From Pseudomonas sp. CROZ-RG-20F-R04-15 (lineage in GTDB: Bacteria > Pseudomonadota > Gammaproteobacteria > Pseudomonadales > Pseudomonadaceae): a stretch of DNA of 64,000 nt. This document shows positions 25,819 to 35,276 of the stretch, piece after piece (position 1 is the stretch's first letter; the number at the start of each line of letters is the position of its first letter). Both the position numbers and the translations under genes were made by a program. The notes below the pieces were generated by a model. It had not been told where the DNA came from. It saw nothing but the letters and a program-made list of their open reading frames with translations, and did no database searches. Where the stretch lies: NCBI RefSeq assembly GCF_022662375.1, contig NZ_JAKNQL010000003.1, positions 124,001 through 188,000 of the forward strand, read 5' to 3'.

Positions 25819-26496
25819 ATGACCTTTTCAATCGCAGCCCGCTGCGCCGAAACCGGCCAGTTCGGTGTCGCCATCAGTTCCTCCAGCATCGCCGTCGGCG
25901 CCCGCTGTCCGTGGCTGCTGCCGGGCGTTGGCGCAGTGTCGAGCCAGAACATCACCCTGCCCTCCCTCGGCCCGGAAGTTCTTGCGCTGATGGAGCAGGG
26001 TCTGGCGCCGGACGATGCACTGGACAAAGTGCTCACGCGCAACGGCTACAGCCAGTACCGGCAGATCACCGCGATCAACCACCTCGGCCAGACCGCGCAT
26101 TTCAGCGGTGCGCAGACCCTCGGCGTGCACAATGCCGTCACCGGCGAACAATGCGTTGCCGCCGGCAACATGCTCGCCGGGCGTTCGGTGATCGAAGCCA
26201 TGGTCAGTGCCTTTGAAGACGGTGAAGGTCAACTCGCCGATCGTTTGCTTAAAGCCCTGCACGCCGCACAAGCCCTCGGCGGTGAAGCCGGTCCGGTGCA
26301 TTCGGCCGCTGTCGTGGTGGTCGGTGAGCAGACCTGGCCAATCGTCAACCTGCGCGTGGATTGGGCCGATGAAGACCCGATCGGTCAGTTGCAAAAGCTC
26401 TGGGGTGCCTACGAGCCGCAGCTTCAGGACTACATCGACCGCGCCCTCGATCCGGCCAAGGCACCGGGTTATGGCGTGGCCGGTGATGACCGATGA
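25819..26496 (+). CDS. DUF1028 (Ntn-hydrolase-like) protein
   Basis: A 225-residue DUF1028 member. The N-terminus MTFSIAARCAETGQFGVAIS is the family signature, and the GVHNAVTG and AAGNML motifs are present. The family has an Ntn-hydrolase-like fold and often sits with amidohydrolases and purine or ureide genes. AAGGAG lies upstream of the ATG. Its stop overlaps the next ATG (ATGA), so it is coupled to the deacylase. Confidence 0.93.
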   Translation: MTFSIAARCAETGQFGVAISSSSIAVGARCPWLLPGVGAVSSQNITLPSLGPEVLALMEQGLAPDDALDKVLTRNGYSQYRQITAINHLGQTAHFSGAQTLGVHNAVTGEQCVAAGNMLAGRSVIEAMVSAFEDGEGQLADRLLKALHAAQALGGEAGPVHSAAVVVVGEQTWPIVNLRVDWADEDPIGQLQKLWGAYEPQLQDYIDRALDPAKAPGYGVAGDDR

Positions 26497-27641
26497 ACAG
26501 CGTCGAGTTGCTCAAGGCGCTGGTGGGTTTCGACACCACCAGCCGTGAATCCAACTTGCAGCTGATCGAATTCGTCCGCGATTACCTCGAAGGTTTCGAC
26601 GTGTCGTGCGCGCTGATCTACAACGATGAGCGCAGCAAAGCCAACCTGTTCGCCACGATCGGCCCGGTGGATCAACCGGGCATTGTGCTGTCCGGGCACA
26701 CCGATGTAGTGCCGGTCGATGGCCAGCCGTGGACGCTGCCGCCGTTCGAACTGACGGAACGCGACGGCAAACTGTTCGGGCGCGGTACGGCGGACATGAA
26801 GGGTTATATCGCCTGCGTGCTGGCCTTGGTGCCGGCGCTGGTGCAGGCACCGTTACGCCTGCCGGTGCACATCGCGCTGTCGTATGACGAAGAAGTCGGC
26901 TGCCTCGGCGTGCGCTCGCTGCTCAAGGTCTTGCAGCAACGCCCGATCAAACCGTTGCTGTGCATCATTGGCGAACCGACCGAACTCAAACCAGTGCTCG
27001 GCCACAAGGGCAAACTGGCGATGCGTTGTGATGTGCAGGGCCATCCGTGCCACTCGGCCTACGCGCCGCTCGGGGTCAATGCCATCGAATACGCCGCCGA
27101 ACTGATCGGCGAACTGGGGCGCCTCGGCCAACAACTGAAAGCGCCGGAGCATCACGATGCGCGCTTCGATCCGCCCTACAGCACGGTGCAGACCGGTGTG
27201 ATCAGCGGCGGCAAAGCCTTGAACATCGTCCCGGCCGATTGCCGTTTCGATTTCGAAATCCGCGCCCTGCCCTCACAGGATCCGGCACTGGTTGCTGAAG
27301 CATTGAAAGACTATGCCGAGCGCGAAGTGCTGCCGCGCATGCGTGCGGTCAGTGCGCACAGTGATATCCGCTTCAGCGCCTTGTCGGCGTATCCGGGGCT
27401 GGCCACTGATGTGCACAGTCAGGCGGCAGAATTGATTTCAGCCTTCTGCGGCTCAAAGGATTTCGGCACTGTAGCGTTTGGTACCGAAGGTGGACTGTTT
27501 GATGCGGTGGGGATTCCCACGGTGGTCTGCGGTCCCGGGAGCATGGATCAGGGCCACAAACCCGATGAGTTTGTCAGCCTCGATCAGTTGCAGGCTTGCG
27601 ATCAGATGCTCCAGCGCGTGCTTGCGTTTATCAGAGCTTGA
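26493..27641 (+). CDS. M20-family deacylase (acetylornithine deacetylase ArgE-like)
   Basis: A 382-residue M20 metallopeptidase. Metal ligands are seen in SGHTDVVPVDG, RGTADMKG, SYDEEVGCLG and EPTELKP, with the final His in CGPGSMDQGHKPDEF. It removes an acyl group from an amino acid or related amide in the cytoplasm. The operon context with a monooxygenase, Rid and DUF1028 suggests a catabolic deacylase rather than the biosynthetic ArgE. The 3' end faces the LysR gene. Confidence 0.93.
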   Translation: MNSVELLKALVGFDTTSRESNLQLIEFVRDYLEGFDVSCALIYNDERSKANLFATIGPVDQPGIVLSGHTDVVPVDGQPWTLPPFELTERDGKLFGRGTADMKGYIACVLALVPALVQAPLRLPVHIALSYDEEVGCLGVRSLLKVLQQRPIKPLLCIIGEPTELKPVLGHKGKLAMRCDVQGHPCHSAYAPLGVNAIEYAAELIGELGRLGQQLKAPEHHDARFDPPYSTVQTGVISGGKALNIVPADCRFDFEIRALPSQDPALVAEALKDYAEREVLPRMRAVSAHSDIRFSALSAYPGLATDVHSQAAELISAFCGSKDFGTVAFGTEGGLFDAVGIPTVVCGPGSMDQGHKPDEFVSLDQLQACDQMLQRVLAFIRA

Positions 27642-27658
27642 ACCCGGCCCGACCGCCC

Positions 27659-28570
27659 TCACGGGTGCAGTCGGGCCAGTTCTTCACGGCAATGATCGAC
27701 AAACAACTGCACCGGTTTGGTCAGTTGCACCCGCCGCAGCCAGGCCGCCGACAATCCCGATCCGGTGACGTTTTCCGCCAGCGGCACGCAGACAACTTGC
27801 TGACCGTCGTAGGTGTAGTCGCTGAACGGTTTGGTCACCAGAATCGAAAAGCCGAAACCGTTGCCGACCATGCCGCGCACCATTTCAATCGACGGTGAAC
27901 TGAAGACGATATTCGGCGTCAGTCCGCGTTCCTCGAAGATGCTCACGAAATAGGTGCGGCTCGGCACCACGTCGAGCAGGATCATCGGTTCCAGCACCAG
28001 ATCATGCAGCGAGACTTTCGCCTGTTGCGCGAAGCGGTGGCTGGCCGGCAGCAACGCATAAGGCTGTTGCGGCGGCATCAGCGGTGCGGTTTCGATGGTG
28101 CTGTCCAGATCGTGCTCGAACATCATTGCCACGTCGATGCTGCCGGCGGTCAGCGCCTGCACCAGTTCCTGCTGTTCGCCATCACGAATACGGATTTCCA
28201 CCCCCGGCCAACGCGCCTTGAACCCGGCGATCAGACGCGGCAGGTACAGCGGCGCGACGGTTTCAAAACAACCGATATCGATCTGCCCCGCCACCACGTC
28301 GTTGTCGGCCAAAGCGTTCTGCTCGAACTCATGGGCGACCCGCAGCAGCTCCAGCGCCTTGCGATAAAAGCGCGAGCCACTGGGCGTCAGGGAAACCCCT
28401 TGGGCGTGGTGGCGGATGAACAGCTGCACACCGAAGCTTTCTTCCAGATGTTTGATCGCGGTGGAGACCGAGGGCTGCGCGATGTAGAGCTTGCGCGAGG
28501 CCTCGGCAACGCTGCCGCAGTCGGCGGTGGTGACGAAATATTTGAGCTGGCGCAGGTTGTAGGCGGCCAT
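27659..28570 (-). CDS. LysR-type transcriptional regulator
   Basis: A 303-residue LTTR. The winged HTH is at residues 5-62 (LRQLKYFVTTADCGSVAEAS and QPSVSTAIKHLEESFGVQLF), followed by a substrate-binding domain. I chose the ATG at 28570; a longer frame adds 50 unlike residues. It is convergent with the deacylase operon and divergent from the NCS1 permease, so it probably regulates one or both. Confidence 0.93.
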   Translation of the reverse strand: MAAYNLRQLKYFVTTADCGSVAEASRKLYIAQPSVSTAIKHLEESFGVQLFIRHHAQGVSLTPSGSRFYRKALELLRVAHEFEQNALADNDVVAGQIDIGCFETVAPLYLPRLIAGFKARWPGVEIRIRDGEQQELVQALTAGSIDVAMMFEHDLDSTIETAPLMPPQQPYALLPASHRFAQQAKVSLHDLVLEPMILLDVVPSRTYFVSIFEERGLTPNIVFSSPSIEMVRGMVGNGFGFSILVTKPFSDYTYDGQQVVCVPLAENVTGSGLSAAWLRRVQLTKPVQLFVDHCREELARLHP

Positions 28571-28805
28571 ATGAGTCTCCAAAAGAGCGCGAGTGTTCGC
28601 CCTGTTTCCCTGGCGCACGATCAGGTTTGAACATACCGGACACGCGCACCAGCCGAAGCATATTTTTTTTAAGGTCTGAAGCAACAAACTTACTAATTTA
28701 TCTATCCCGACGCTTTGCACATGATCACTTCAACAAGAAATGCGCCGCCCGTGCCGGCGCTTGCCGAAGTACGTCCACGTACTCATCCTTGCCTTGGAGT
28801 TCGTC

Positions 28806-30221
28806 ATGGCTACCCCTGCAGCATCCTCCGCTCCGCTGATTGAAAAACACACGATAGGATACGTGCCCCCCGAAGATCGCCACGGAAAGGTCAGGGATCT
28901 GTTCACGCTCTGGTTCGGCGGCAACATCGCACCGTTGCCCATCGTCACCGGTGCGCTGGGCGTGCAGTTGTTTCACTTGAATCTGCTCTGGGGCATCGTC
29001 GCGATTCTCGTCGGCCATCTGGTCGGCGGCGTGCTGATGGCGCTGCACTCGGCACAAGGCCCGCAGATGGGCATCCCGCAGATGATCCAGAGCCGTGCGC
29101 AATTCGGCTCCCTCGGCGCGCTGTTGGTAGTGTTGATCGCCGGCGTCATGTACATCGGTTTCTTCGCTTCCAACATCGTCCTCGCCGGCAAGTCGCTGCA
29201 CGGTGTGGTCGACAGCGTTCCCGTGCCGGTCGGTATCGTCATTGGCGCAGTCGGTTCGGGAATCATTGGCATCATCGGCTACCGCTTCATCCACGTGCTC
29301 AACCGCATCGGCACCTGGGTGTTGGGGATCGGAATCGTGGTCGGCTTCGGCTACATCTTCACCCACATTCAAACCGATGACTTCCTCACTCGCGGCAGCT
29401 TCAACCTGTCAGGCTGGCTGGCCACGGTGTCGCTGGCGGCGTTGTGGCAGATCGCGTTTGCGCCCTACGTGTCTGATTATTCGCGTTACCTGCCGGCCGA
29501 CGTCAAAGTTTCGTCGACGTTCTGGACCACCTATCTGGGTTCGGCGCTGGGTTCGAGCCTGGCGTTCATCTTCGGTGCCGTTGCCGTGCTCGCAACACCG
29601 GTGGGCATGGACACCATGGACGCGGTCAAACTCGCCACCGGCTCGATTGGCCCGCTGATGCTGGTGCTGTTCCTGCTCAGCGTGATCAGCCACAACGCCC
29701 TCAACCTGTACGGCGCGGTGCTGTCGCTGATCACCCTGGTGCAGACCTTCGCCTACCGCTGGATCCCCACCGCCAAGAGCCGCGCGGTGATCTCGATCAT
29801 CGTCTTGCTGACCTGCTGCTTCGCCGCTGTCGGCGCCTCGAAAGACTTCATCGGCCACTTCGTCGACATGGTGCTGGTACTGCTGGTGGTGTTGGTGCCG
29901 TGGACAGCGATCAACCTGATCGACTTCTACGCAATCCACAAAGGCAAGTACGACATCCAGTCGATCTTCCAGGTCGATGGCGGTATCTACGGCCGTTACA
30001 ACCCACAAGCGCTGCTGGCCTACGCGATCGGCATCGCCGTGCAGATCCCGTTCATGAACACGCCGCTGTACGTCGGCCCGGTCTCGGCACACATCAACGG
30101 TGCGGATCTGTCGTGGCTGGTGGGGCTGCTGGTGACTTCACCGTTGTATTTCTGGCTGGCTAACCGCGACACGTCTTATCGTCGGCGGATGATGGGCGGG
30201 AAACTGGCGAGCAGTTTGTGA
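28806..30221 (+). CDS. NCS1-family cytosine/purine-type permease
   Basis: A 471-residue membrane transporter with about 12 helices and NCS1 signatures (LFTLWFGGNIAPLPIVTGAL, GPQMGIPQMIQSRAQFG, FAPYVSDYSRYLP). Members take up nucleobases, hydantoins or related compounds with a cation. Together with the monooxygenase/Rid/DUF1028/M20 operon it suggests uptake and breakdown of an N-heterocycle or ureido compound. The ATG at 28806 is preceded by TTGGAG. Confidence 0.93.
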   Translation: MATPAASSAPLIEKHTIGYVPPEDRHGKVRDLFTLWFGGNIAPLPIVTGALGVQLFHLNLLWGIVAILVGHLVGGVLMALHSAQGPQMGIPQMIQSRAQFGSLGALLVVLIAGVMYIGFFASNIVLAGKSLHGVVDSVPVPVGIVIGAVGSGIIGIIGYRFIHVLNRIGTWVLGIGIVVGFGYIFTHIQTDDFLTRGSFNLSGWLATVSLAALWQIAFAPYVSDYSRYLPADVKVSSTFWTTYLGSALGSSLAFIFGAVAVLATPVGMDTMDAVKLATGSIGPLMLVLFLLSVISHNALNLYGAVLSLITLVQTFAYRWIPTAKSRAVISIIVLLTCCFAAVGASKDFIGHFVDMVLVLLVVLVPWTAINLIDFYAIHKGKYDIQSIFQVDGGIYGRYNPQALLAYAIGIAVQIPFMNTPLYVGPVSAHINGADLSWLVGLLVTSPLYFWLANRDTSYRRRMMGGKLASSL

Positions 30222-30240
30222 GATTGATACGCTGAAAATG

Positions 30241-30264
30241 AAGGCCCGCACTGTGCGGGCCTTA
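30241..30264 (+). terminator. Rho-independent terminator of the permease gene
   Basis: AAGGCCCGCA and TGCGGGCCTT form a 10-bp stem with a very short loop about 20 bases after the stop codon. Confidence 0.88.
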
Positions 30265-30320
30265 TCTATTGCGCTGTGGTATTTGTGTCGGTCTGACGAC
30301 TGTTGGGTAAGGGATTTCCA

Positions 30321-30944
30321 ATGCTGCGAATACTCGGTAAAGCCTCATCGATCAACGTGCGCAAAGTCCTGTGGACGTGCGCTGAATTGCAGACTCCCTT
30401 CACGCGTGAAGATTGGGGTTCGGGGTTCAAATCGACCAATGATGCGCAGTTTCTCGCACTCAATCCTTGTGCCATGGTGCCGGTGATTCAGGACGCAGAC
30501 TTCACGTTGTGGGAATCCAATTCGATCATTCGGTATCTGGTGTCGCGCTATGATGGTTCGCGGCTTTATCCCCTTGAGTCGATGGCGCGGGCGCGGGTTG
30601 ATCAGTGGATTGACTGGCAGGCTTCGGAGCTGAATCGCTCGTGGTCGTATGCGTTTCTGGCGCTGGTGCGTCAGTCGCCGGAGCATCAGGACAGCACGGC
30701 ATTGGCTGCCGGGATCATACAATGGTCGAAGAACATGAAAATCCTCGACCGACAGCTGGATTCAACGGGGGCTTACGTCAGTGGCACTGAGTTTTCTCTG
30801 GCGGATATCCCGATCGGGTTATCAGTAAATCGCTGGTTCGAAACACCGCTTGAACATCCGCACTTGCCTGCCGTCAGCGCCTACTACGACCGCCTGAGCC
30901 AACGCGACGGCTATCGCCTGTACGGGCGAAACGGCACGCCATAA
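30321..30944 (+). CDS. Glutathione S-transferase family protein
   Basis: A 207-residue GST. The thioredoxin-like N-domain is at 1-80 ([19 protein letters not shown], the cis-Pro segment AMVPVIQD and the glutathione-binding ESNSIIRYL), followed by an all-helical C-domain ([19 protein letters not shown]). The start at 30321 is within the usual family length. It is a single gene with a terminator behind it. The substrate is unknown. Confidence 0.93.
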   Translation: MLRILGKASSINVRKVLWTCAELQTPFTREDWGSGFKSTNDAQFLALNPCAMVPVIQDADFTLWESNSIIRYLVSRYDGSRLYPLESMARARVDQWIDWQASELNRSWSYAFLALVRQSPEHQDSTALAAGIIQWSKNMKILDRQLDSTGAYVSGTEFSLADIPIGLSVNRWFETPLEHPHLPAVSAYYDRLSQRDGYRLYGRNGTP

Positions 30945-30947
30945 CGC

Positions 30948-30987
30948 AAAAAACCGCTGATCCCGAATCGCGGAATCAGCGGTTTTA
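30948..30987. terminator. Bidirectional terminator
   Basis: AAAACCGCTGAT and ATCAGCGGTTTT form a 12-bp stem between the convergent GST and TOBE-protein genes, with A-rich sequence on the left and T-rich on the right, so it can serve both. Confidence 0.9.
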
Positions 30988-31002
30988 ATTTGCCTGAAAT
31001 AA

Positions 31003-31431
31003 TCAGGCCGGAACGCCCAGAATGATGTGCGAAGCCTTGATCACCGCCGTGGCGCTGACGCCCTTGGCCAGGCCCAGTTCAGCAACGGCATCGCGGGTCA
31101 CGATCGAGTAAACCTTCGAACCGCCGGCCAGCTCGATGACCACTTCGGCGTTGACCGCGCCATCGGTCACGCTCAGCACTTTACCTTCCAGGCAGTTGCG
31201 CGCCGACAGGCGAATGTCGCTGGATTCGGTCATCAGCATGACCCATGGCGCCTTGACCAGCGCGACGGCTTCTTTGCCGACAGCGATGCCGAGGTTTTTG
31301 ATGCTTTCCATGGTCACGACGGCAACCAACTGCTCACCGCCCGCCAGGGTCAGTACCACTTCGGCGTTGACCGCGCCGGCCTGAACATTGCTGACTTTGC
31401 CTTTGAATACGTTGCGTGCACTGACTTTCAT
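31003..31431 (-). CDS. Double-TOBE molybdate-binding (Mop/ModG-like) protein
   Basis: A 142-residue protein made of two tandem TOBE/Mop domains, about 1-66 and 73-140. Both start with SARN..(K/E)GKV and carry GAVNAEVV. Such proteins bind molybdate or tungstate oligomerically in the cytoplasm and act as storage or homeostasis proteins. AAGGACGTCC precedes the ATG. No mod transport genes are adjacent. Confidence 0.95.
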   Translation of the reverse strand: MKVSARNVFKGKVSNVQAGAVNAEVVLTLAGGEQLVAVVTMESIKNLGIAVGKEAVALVKAPWVMLMTESSDIRLSARNCLEGKVLSVTDGAVNAEVVIELAGGSKVYSIVTRDAVAELGLAKGVSATAVIKASHIILGVPA

Positions 31432-31526
31432 GCTGGACGTCCTTTTTTTGACTTTAGAGTTAGGAAACGGCGTGCATCATCAAAGTTGACGCTATATAAA
31501 AACAACTACAGCGCTGCGCCCGGTTG

Positions 31527-31880
31527 TCACGCCTGCACGTAAACCCATGCATCGACTCCAGACTTTAGCAGCACGCTGACGCGTTTGTAGTCCGCCACTT
31601 CGTATTGATCCGCCGCCGCCAACTCCCGCACGGTGATCTGGAAAACCGTTCCGACAATCTCGTCCGCCGGGTTGCCGCTGGCCTGCACGATCGGGTGATG
31701 GGTTTTGCCGCTAGTCGCCAACACGGCAGGATCGGTGATCTCGACCATTTCCTGTCTGTAGCCGGGCAGACTGTCTGCGCTCCCCTGCAACTCACGGCCG
31801 AAATTGGCCAGTTGCACGGCGCGATCCTGCAGAGTGCCGTAGGAAAACAGCCGCACGTTTTGTTGTGTCGAGGTGGTCAT
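31527..31880 (-). CDS. AIG2/gamma-glutamylcyclotransferase-like protein
   Basis: A 117-residue protein. LFSYGTLQD at 11-19 is the substrate-cradle motif of the GGCT/AIG2 fold. IVGTVFQIT and ADQYEVADYKRV fit the family, including the catalytic Glu in EVADY. It probably handles a gamma-glutamyl or similar amine; the exact reaction is unknown. It starts 9 bases after the M24 gene and is likely in the same operon. Confidence 0.88.
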   Translation of the reverse strand: MTTSTQQNVRLFSYGTLQDRAVQLANFGRELQGSADSLPGYRQEMVEITDPAVLATSGKTHHPIVQASGNPADEIVGTVFQITVRELAAADQYEVADYKRVSVLLKSGVDAWVYVQA

Positions 31881-31889
31881 GAACTGTCC

Positions 31890-32570
31890 TTAGATGAGCA
31901 AGTCTTCGTAAAACGCGCCAAACGGCCGCGACGGGTGAGCGATCTGGATTTCCAGAATCCACACGCCAGCATGCGGCGCCTGATCGAAGTCCCCCAGATC
32001 GCCGCCCCGGTGAATCGCATGAGGAAAATCGCTGACCCGATGGCCCTTGATATTCAGGTTCAGCACCCAGCCCATCGCCTCGGCCTGATCGCTGGCATAG
32101 CGATAAAGCTCCACCCCGGAAACACCTTGACGCCAGAAGGCTTCGACCCGATCGAACAGTTCTTTCGAGGCTGCCGCGCAAGCGATCATTTCCGGATCAG
32201 AACCGGTGGTGTAAGTCGCGCCCGCATCACCTTCATGGCCCTGCCAGACCACGCCCATATCGATGAAGAAAATATCCTCTTCGCCCAACACCGGATCGCC
32301 GTCAGAACGCTGTTTGAAAGTCTTCAGCGTGTTAGCGCCAAAGCGGATAAGCAGCGGATGCCAGATCCGGTCCATGCCCAGTTCAGCGAGGATTTCCTTG
32401 CCGCGCGCCGCCGCTTCGGACTCGAGCATGCCCGGTTTGATCACCGCAGCAATGGCGTCGACGGCCTTCCAGGTCAATTGCTGGGCATGGCGCATGGTTT
32501 CCAGCACAAACCGTTCGCCGACGGCTTCTTTGCCGCTCAGAACTGCTTTTTCGCTCAGGGCTGTGGTCAT
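31890..32570 (-). CDS. M24-family metallopeptidase-like protein
   Basis: A 226-residue pita-bread-fold protein (aminopeptidase P / creatinase family). The metal-ligand pattern is visible: Asp in FFIDMG, Asp in HEGDAGATY, His in HAIHRGG, Glu in WILEIQI and a Glu near the C-terminus (AFYEDLL). I chose the ATG at 32570 with GAGGAAC upstream. It is in the same direction as the AIG2-like gene and downstream of a LysR gene. Confidence 0.87.
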   Translation of the reverse strand: MTTALSEKAVLSGKEAVGERFVLETMRHAQQLTWKAVDAIAAVIKPGMLESEAAARGKEILAELGMDRIWHPLLIRFGANTLKTFKQRSDGDPVLGEEDIFFIDMGVVWQGHEGDAGATYTTGSDPEMIACAAASKELFDRVEAFWRQGVSGVELYRYASDQAEAMGWVLNLNIKGHRVSDFPHAIHRGGDLGDFDQAPHAGVWILEIQIAHPSRPFGAFYEDLLI

Positions 32571-32653
32571 TTCCTTGTTCCTCATGGCTGCGCTGTATAG
32601 TTTTTTATATTGCGAAACGCCGATAAAGATACAGCCATGACATAACGTGTCAA

Positions 32654-33532
32654 TTACTCTTCTGCCCGCACTACTCCGCGCTCTTCGAGCAAGCGCACAA
32701 ACATGCTCAGACTGCGCGACACCGTGCCCCGCCGCCACACCAGCCAGGTGGTCAGATAACGAAAGTCCGCCGCCAAAGGCCAAACGCTGACTGTGGCGCT
32801 GCCCGGCATGCTCTGCAACATTTTGCGCGGCATCAGCGCCAGTCCGGCGCCGGCGCTGACACAGGCGAGCATGCCGTGGTAGGACTCCATTTCAAAGATC
32901 TTGCCCGGCACCGCCGCGTCGGTACTGAACCACTTTTCGAAGTGATGACGGTAGGAACAGTTGGAGCGGAACGCGTAGATATTTTCGCCATTCACATCCG
33001 CTGCACGTTTTACGGGGGCATGATTGAGTGGCGCGATGATGACCATTTCCTCTTCGAACGCCGGCACGCCTTCCAGCGTCGGATGCAGCACCGGTCCGTC
33101 GACAAATGCAGCGGCCAAGCGTCCGGAGAGCACGCCATCGATCATTGTCCCCGAGGGGCCCGTCGAGAGGTCGAGATCGACTTTCGGATGCAATTGGTTG
33201 TACGCCGCGAGCAACTCGGGAATGCGCACCGCCGCGGTGCTTTCCAGCGAGCCCAACGGAAACGCGCCTTGCGGTTCTTCACCCGCCACCGTCGCGCGCG
33301 CCTCTTGCACGAGGTCGAGAATGCGCCGCGCGTACTCGAGAAAACTCCACCCGGCCGGGGACAAGCGCAAACGGCTTTTCTCGCGGATAAACAGATCAAC
33401 GCCGAGATCCTGCTCAAGCTGTTTGATCCGCGTGGTCAGGTTCGACGGCACGCGATGGATCTGCGCGGCGGCGGCGCTGATGCTGCCGTGCTCGGCAACC
33501 GCTTTGAAGATTTCCAGCTGCACCAGATCCAC
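32654..33532 (-). CDS. LysR-type transcriptional regulator
   Basis: A 292-residue LTTR. The HTH at about 1-58 contains [20 protein letters not shown] and a [20 protein letters not shown] segment. The start is GTG at 33532 with GGAG 7 bases upstream. It is divergent from the aldehyde dehydrogenase gene (gap ~100 bases) and upstream of the M24/AIG2 pair; either could be its target. Confidence 0.93.
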   Translation of the reverse strand: MDLVQLEIFKAVAEHGSISAAAAQIHRVPSNLTTRIKQLEQDLGVDLFIREKSRLRLSPAGWSFLEYARRILDLVQEARATVAGEEPQGAFPLGSLESTAAVRIPELLAAYNQLHPKVDLDLSTGPSGTMIDGVLSGRLAAAFVDGPVLHPTLEGVPAFEEEMVIIAPLNHAPVKRAADVNGENIYAFRSNCSYRHHFEKWFSTDAAVPGKIFEMESYHGMLACVSAGAGLALMPRKMLQSMPGSATVSVWPLAADFRYLTTWLVWRRGTVSRSLSMFVRLLEERGVVRAEE

Positions 33533-33635
33533 AGTTATTCTCCAATCGTGAAAGAAACGATCTTTATTATTCAGTTTCCAGAAAACAAACACCACCCTAC
33601 TCTAGGCTCATCCGACGAACATGCAGGACAAAGCC

Positions 33636-35027
33636 ATGAGCCAGATTTCCAGCCAGACCCACGCCATCTCGATCAACCCCGCCACTGGCGAGCAGATCGG
33701 TCATTACGCGTTTGAATCCGCGCAAGCCCTCGACGCCGCGCTGACCCGCGCCGCTTACGGTTTTGGCAAATGGAAGCGCAAGCCACTGCAGGATCGCTCG
33801 CGCTTGCTGACCGCGCTGGCCGCTGCGCTGCGTGAAACCAGCGAGGCCATGGCCACCATGATCACTCAGGAAATGGGCAAGCCAATCGCCCAGGCTCGCG
33901 GCGAAATCGAAAAATGCGCCAAGCTCTGCGAGTGGTACGCCGAACACGGCCCGGCGATGCTCGACGCTGAGCCGACGCAGGTTGAAGGTGGCAAGGCGCG
34001 CATCGAGTACCGTCCGCTCGGCCCGATTCTCGCGGTGATGCCGTGGAACTTCCCGATCTGGCAAGTGCTGCGCGGTGCCGTTCCGGCGCTGATCGCCGGC
34101 AACACTTACGTGCTCAAACATGCGCCGAACGTGATGGGCAGCGCCTATCTGTTGCGCGACGCCTTCACCCGCGCCGGTTTCGCCGATGGCGTTTTTGAAG
34201 TGATCAACGTCACACCTGAAGGTGTGTCCACCGCCATCGCCGACCCGCGCATTGCCGCCGTGACCCTGACCGGCAGCGTGCGTGCCGGCATGGCCATCGG
34301 CGCTCAGGCCGGTGCCGCATTGAAGAAATGCGTGCTGGAACTGGGCGGTTCCGATCCGTTTATCGTGCTCAACGACGCCGATCTGGACGAAGCTGTGCAA
34401 GCGGCGGTCGTTGGTCGTTACCAGAACTCCGGTCAGGTCTGCGCGGCAGCCAAACGGCTGATCATCGAAGAAGGCGTGGTTGAAGAATTCACCCGCAAGT
34501 TCGTCGAGGCTACGCGCAAATTGAAGGTCGGCGATCCATTGTCCGCAGAGACCTACATCGGCCCGATGGCGCGTTTCGACCTGCGTGACGAACTCGATCA
34601 GCAAGTGCGCGACACCCTGGAAGAAGGCGCCACCCTGCTGCTCGGCGGCGGCAAGTCCGAAGGCCCGGGCAACTACTACGAGCCGACCGTGCTGGCCGAC
34701 GTCACCGACCGCATGACCTCGTTCAAACAGGAACTGTTCGGCCCGGTGGCCTCGATCATCACCGCCCGCGATTGTGCGCATGCCGTGGCCCTGGCCAACG
34801 ACAGCGATTTCGGCCTGACCGCGACGATCTACACCGCCAACGTGGCACTGGCCCAGCAACTGACCAGCGAACTGGAGACTGGCGGCGTGTTCATCAACGG
34901 CTACTCGGCCAGCGATCCGCGTGTGACCTTTGGTGGCGTGAAGAAAAGCGGTTTCGGCCGCGAACTGTCGCACTTCGGCGTGCGTGAGTTCTGCAATGCG
35001 CAGACCGTGTGGCTGGATCGCAAATAA
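33636..35027 (+). CDS. NAD(P)-dependent aldehyde dehydrogenase (succinate-semialdehyde type)
   Basis: A 463-residue ALDH. It shows the cofactor-site MPWNFPIWQ, the general-base Glu in LELGGSDPF, the catalytic Cys in NSGQVCAAAKR and the C-terminal GVKKSGFGREL. Its short N-terminus and sequence resemble the Sad/YneI succinate-semialdehyde dehydrogenase group. I chose the ATG at 33636 with AGGACA upstream; an in-frame ATG 15 bases earlier has no ribosome site. It is divergent from a LysR gene. Confidence 0.93.
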   Translation: MSQISSQTHAISINPATGEQIGHYAFESAQALDAALTRAAYGFGKWKRKPLQDRSRLLTALAAALRETSEAMATMITQEMGKPIAQARGEIEKCAKLCEWYAEHGPAMLDAEPTQVEGGKARIEYRPLGPILAVMPWNFPIWQVLRGAVPALIAGNTYVLKHAPNVMGSAYLLRDAFTRAGFADGVFEVINVTPEGVSTAIADPRIAAVTLTGSVRAGMAIGAQAGAALKKCVLELGGSDPFIVLNDADLDEAVQAAVVGRYQNSGQVCAAAKRLIIEEGVVEEFTRKFVEATRKLKVGDPLSAETYIGPMARFDLRDELDQQVRDTLEEGATLLLGGGKSEGPGNYYEPTVLADVTDRMTSFKQELFGPVASIITARDCAHAVALANDSDFGLTATIYTANVALAQQLTSELETGGVFINGYSASDPRVTFGGVKKSGFGRELSHFGVREFCNAQTVWLDRK

Positions 35028-35045
35028 TCCAGACACCGTAAAACC

Positions 35046-35267
35046 CTGTGGCAGCGAGCCTGCTCGCGAAAGCGTAGTGTCAGCCAACACATCGGTTGCA
35101 GACGCACCGTATTCGCGAGCAAGCTCGCTCCCACATGGGGGTGCGCCACGTCAATTCAACTGATTCAACCCCATCCAATGTGGGAGCGAGCCTGCTCGCG
35201 AAGGCGGTAAGTCAGGCAGCTTAATTGCCACTGACCCACCGCTTTCGCGAGAAGATTCGCTCCCACA
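35046..35267. repeat. Cluster of four REP elements
   Basis: Four Pseudomonas REP units (GTGGGAGCGAGCCTGCTCGC type) at 35046-35070, 35111-35135, 35179-35203 and 35242-35267, in alternating orientation. They fill the gap between the convergent aldehyde dehydrogenase and acyltransferase-like genes. No gene is seen there. Confidence 0.93.
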
Positions 35268-35276
35268 ATCGGCTGC

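Noticed and set aside
35040..35270. Clustered regular repeats that could suggest a CRISPR array
   Set aside because: The units are palindromic REP elements in alternating orientation with uneven spacing and no cas genes.
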